64,000 nucleotides of DNA from Oryzias latipes (taxonomy: Eukaryota; Chordata; Actinopteri; Beloniformes; Adrianichthyidae): positions 15,609,015-15,673,014 of the forward strand of contig NC_019869.2 in assembly GCF_002234675.1 (NCBI RefSeq), in the 5' to 3' direction. How positions within the stretch are numbered: position 1 is the stretch's first letter; the number at the start of each line of letters is the position of its first letter. Positions 61,860 through 64,000 of this stretch are shown here, piece by piece. Under the pieces are notes generated by a model, which saw nothing but the letters and a program-made list of their open reading frames with translations, searched no databases and was not told the DNA's origin. The translations under genes and the position numbers were made by a program.

Positions 61860-64000
61860 AAGTTCATGAAGGCTTCATGCGGGTTCCTCTTCTTCTTCTT
61901 CTGAATAAGAAGAAGAGATCATTTTCCCGCTTAGCACCATCTAATGGTTGCAAATTGAAAGGGCCAAAAGAAGATTGTACTTAAAATGTTAAATCAACTG
62001 AACGTAAAATCTCATATTAAGAAATTTTGTTTAGTTGAGTCATATTTGACTCAAATTTTTAATTTACAGGAACAACATGTCCAAGAGCTTAGTCAGTTGA
62101 GCTTGAATTACACATGAGAACAACAAAATGTCTAAATGCAATTTACAGTGCAGGCAGAGGAAAATAATTCAGTTAGAAAGTGAGGAAAGATGTCCAGCAC
62201 ATCCTGAAGCTCCCTTGGGCATTTTAGGTCACTGGCAGCATGAATACAGGTATTTTATTAACAGAAGTAAGAAGTCTGTTCCACAAATGAGAAGTCTGAT
62301 AGCTGAAGACTCTGTTTCCTTTCTAGAAATGTTTTGTTGCTTTCACACTGGAACAGCCTTGGATGCAGTATGTTTCACATATTCACCTGCTTTGGTTTGT
62401 TTTCACACACAGCATTCTTTGGAGTGAACTCAAGACTCAACCATTTACAAATCATCGCAGTTCCAACAGCTGCTCATCTGTGGACACTTGAAGAAAACAA
62501 GCAATGATCAATAAGGAACAAGAATCATGAAAGCAAAATGTAGCCCTCCACTCCCCTGACTAACATGTATATATAAATACCTGCTCCTCTTCATCATATT
62601 TATCGATGTTATGTCTTCAGACTTGTTTTTTCACACTTATTAGTATTTCCACTGGGTTTCGATTTTTCTATGCTGCTGGTAATGCCCGTGTGTGAGTTTA
62701 AACAGTACAAGTGTATATAAAAGGAAGTCAGATGCTTATTTTCAAGCTGACCAGAATTCATTTAGTTAACCAGTTCACCAGTGTTCAGAAGGGCTTTCAT
62801 ATCTGCCAAATGAGATAACCATTAGAGGAATCTGAATCTGAATCTAAATCAGTACAGTGCATATCCAAGGAAATTAGCTTCGGTGTCTTGGGCTCTTGTG
62901 CAAACCAAGCAAGGTATAGAATGGTGTAAAAAGGTAGAGACAAAAAGAGAAGAAGAAAAAAAGATGAAGAAAAGATAAAGATAAATAAAAATACAAAAGT
63001 AGTTCAGGTGTGATGGTTCTCATGCTTCTGTTCCTTACTGGTCAAGAGTTCATCAGAGTGATGCCTCAGGGGAAAATAAAACCCTAGTTGAGATCAAACC
63101 TCCTAAATTATGTGAACAAATGCAATTTCTCACTGGAATAATTGCCAGTTTCATGCAAAGCTGCACTCTTAAAGGATTTTTGCCTCATTATTATGTATTC
63201 ACCCTTCATTGATATGTAGATCAGCATTCCCTAATCCTGGTATTAGACCTCCCTGCCCTGCATGTTTACATTCTCTCTCGTTTCAACAAACCTGTCAGCC
63301 AGGTTTGTGGGGGGAAAAAGCATTTTCTTTGATTAGATACATTTTTCTTTTTTGGGGGAAAAAGATATTATACAGCATTTCATATTTAAAAAAAACGGGA
63401 GGGGAAGAAGACACATAAATGTAATTGTGTTTTTGGACTGGGGATTGTGCAGTTTGGGTCTTAAATCACTGCCCTGTGATGCATAAACACCTAAACTAAT
63501 CAAAACCTTTTCCCCCTTTTGTTAATAACGGAAAAACCCACATTGATCACAGGAACAATTTAAAGATGACAGCAATATTAATAAATAAGTGTACACATAT
63601 GTGTAGACACAAATATGTCTAAAACATTAAAAACCAGACAATGCTTGAGAATAAATGTATAACATAAATACTTAAAATACAAAATATTGAAAGAGGTGCC
63701 TCTTAAAAAGCTTAAAAATAAATTGATCACAGGGAACTGATGGTGTGCTCTTAGTAACAAGTGTCTTCACTCTTGTAATCAGACAGTCTGCCAATTTAGA
63801 AGTTAACTATTAGTCACTATGCTGTTGTGGTGGGTAACACACTAAATGTGCACCAAAAGAGGAGGAGACCAGGAAAGAAAAAGTCTCAAGAGATTAGAAT
63901 GGAAGTAACAAACAAGTTTGTTAAATCTGTGAGCAAGCAGCTTGATGTTTTTGTGACCACAGCTGCACTTATTTGTTGTTTAAAGTCCAGAGAACTATAG
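61860..64000. other. Right end of window, nothing recognised
   Basis: AT-rich DNA with no gene recognised. TATATAAAAGG at 62714-62724 and tatatataaatacc near 62568-62581 are good TATA-box matches, but no following exon is visible. Confidence 0.45.

Noticed and set aside
62714-62724. TATA box as a gene promoter
   Set aside because: The match TATATAAAAGG is good, but no coding exon follows within the window, so no gene can be assigned.

Overview
The window is nuclear DNA of a teleost fish; the species is not determined. It is AT-rich, its genes have many short introns with GT-AG borders, and its interspersed repeats are of kinds common in ray-finned fish. Three genes at the left, eno2, tpi1 and gnb3, are neighbours in a conserved block also present on human 12p13.

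Left part (1-24 kb). eno2 (neuron-type enolase, + strand, 5' exons outside the window) ends at 9646. tpi1 (triosephosphate isomerase, - strand, complete, 248 aa) faces it tail to tail. gnb3 (G-protein beta subunit, - strand, complete, 342 aa) follows. Splice joins, frames and total lengths agree for all three. Each gene differs by one intron from the mammalian layout as I recall it: an extra intron in eno2, a missing intron in gnb3, and an intron shifted by 15 nt in tpi1. eno2 introns also carry a non-LTR retrotransposon remnant and two TTCTA-type microsatellites.

Middle part (24-38 kb). An intergenic stretch with candidate K50-homeodomain sites upstream of gnb3 is followed by a complete six-exon type II C-type lectin receptor gene (- strand, 277 aa). 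A tRNA-derived SINE lies about 80 bp upstream of its start codon, and a probable solo LTR lies further upstream.

Retrotransposon (38152-44106). This is the most notable element: a complete LTR retrotransposon with two 692-bp LTRs that look identical, a 5-bp target duplication, a tRNA-Leu-type primer site, a polypurine tract and one uninterrupted gag-pol frame of about 1498 codons. Its pol order is protease, integrase, reverse transcriptase, RNase H, the reverse of ordinary Ty3/Gypsy elements, and its capsid region resembles the SCAN domain. This is the Gmr1-like group.

Right part (44-64 kb). An MHC class I gene (- strand) has all domain exons, but an 8-bp tandem duplication in the leader exon and a lost splice donor after alpha-1 make it a likely pseudogene. 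The last 15 kb contain no gene I recognise. They hold a piggyBac-type MITE, a second tRNA-derived SINE, a fragment of a common fish repeat, one possible proline-rich exon, and two stretches that look like conserved non-coding sequence.
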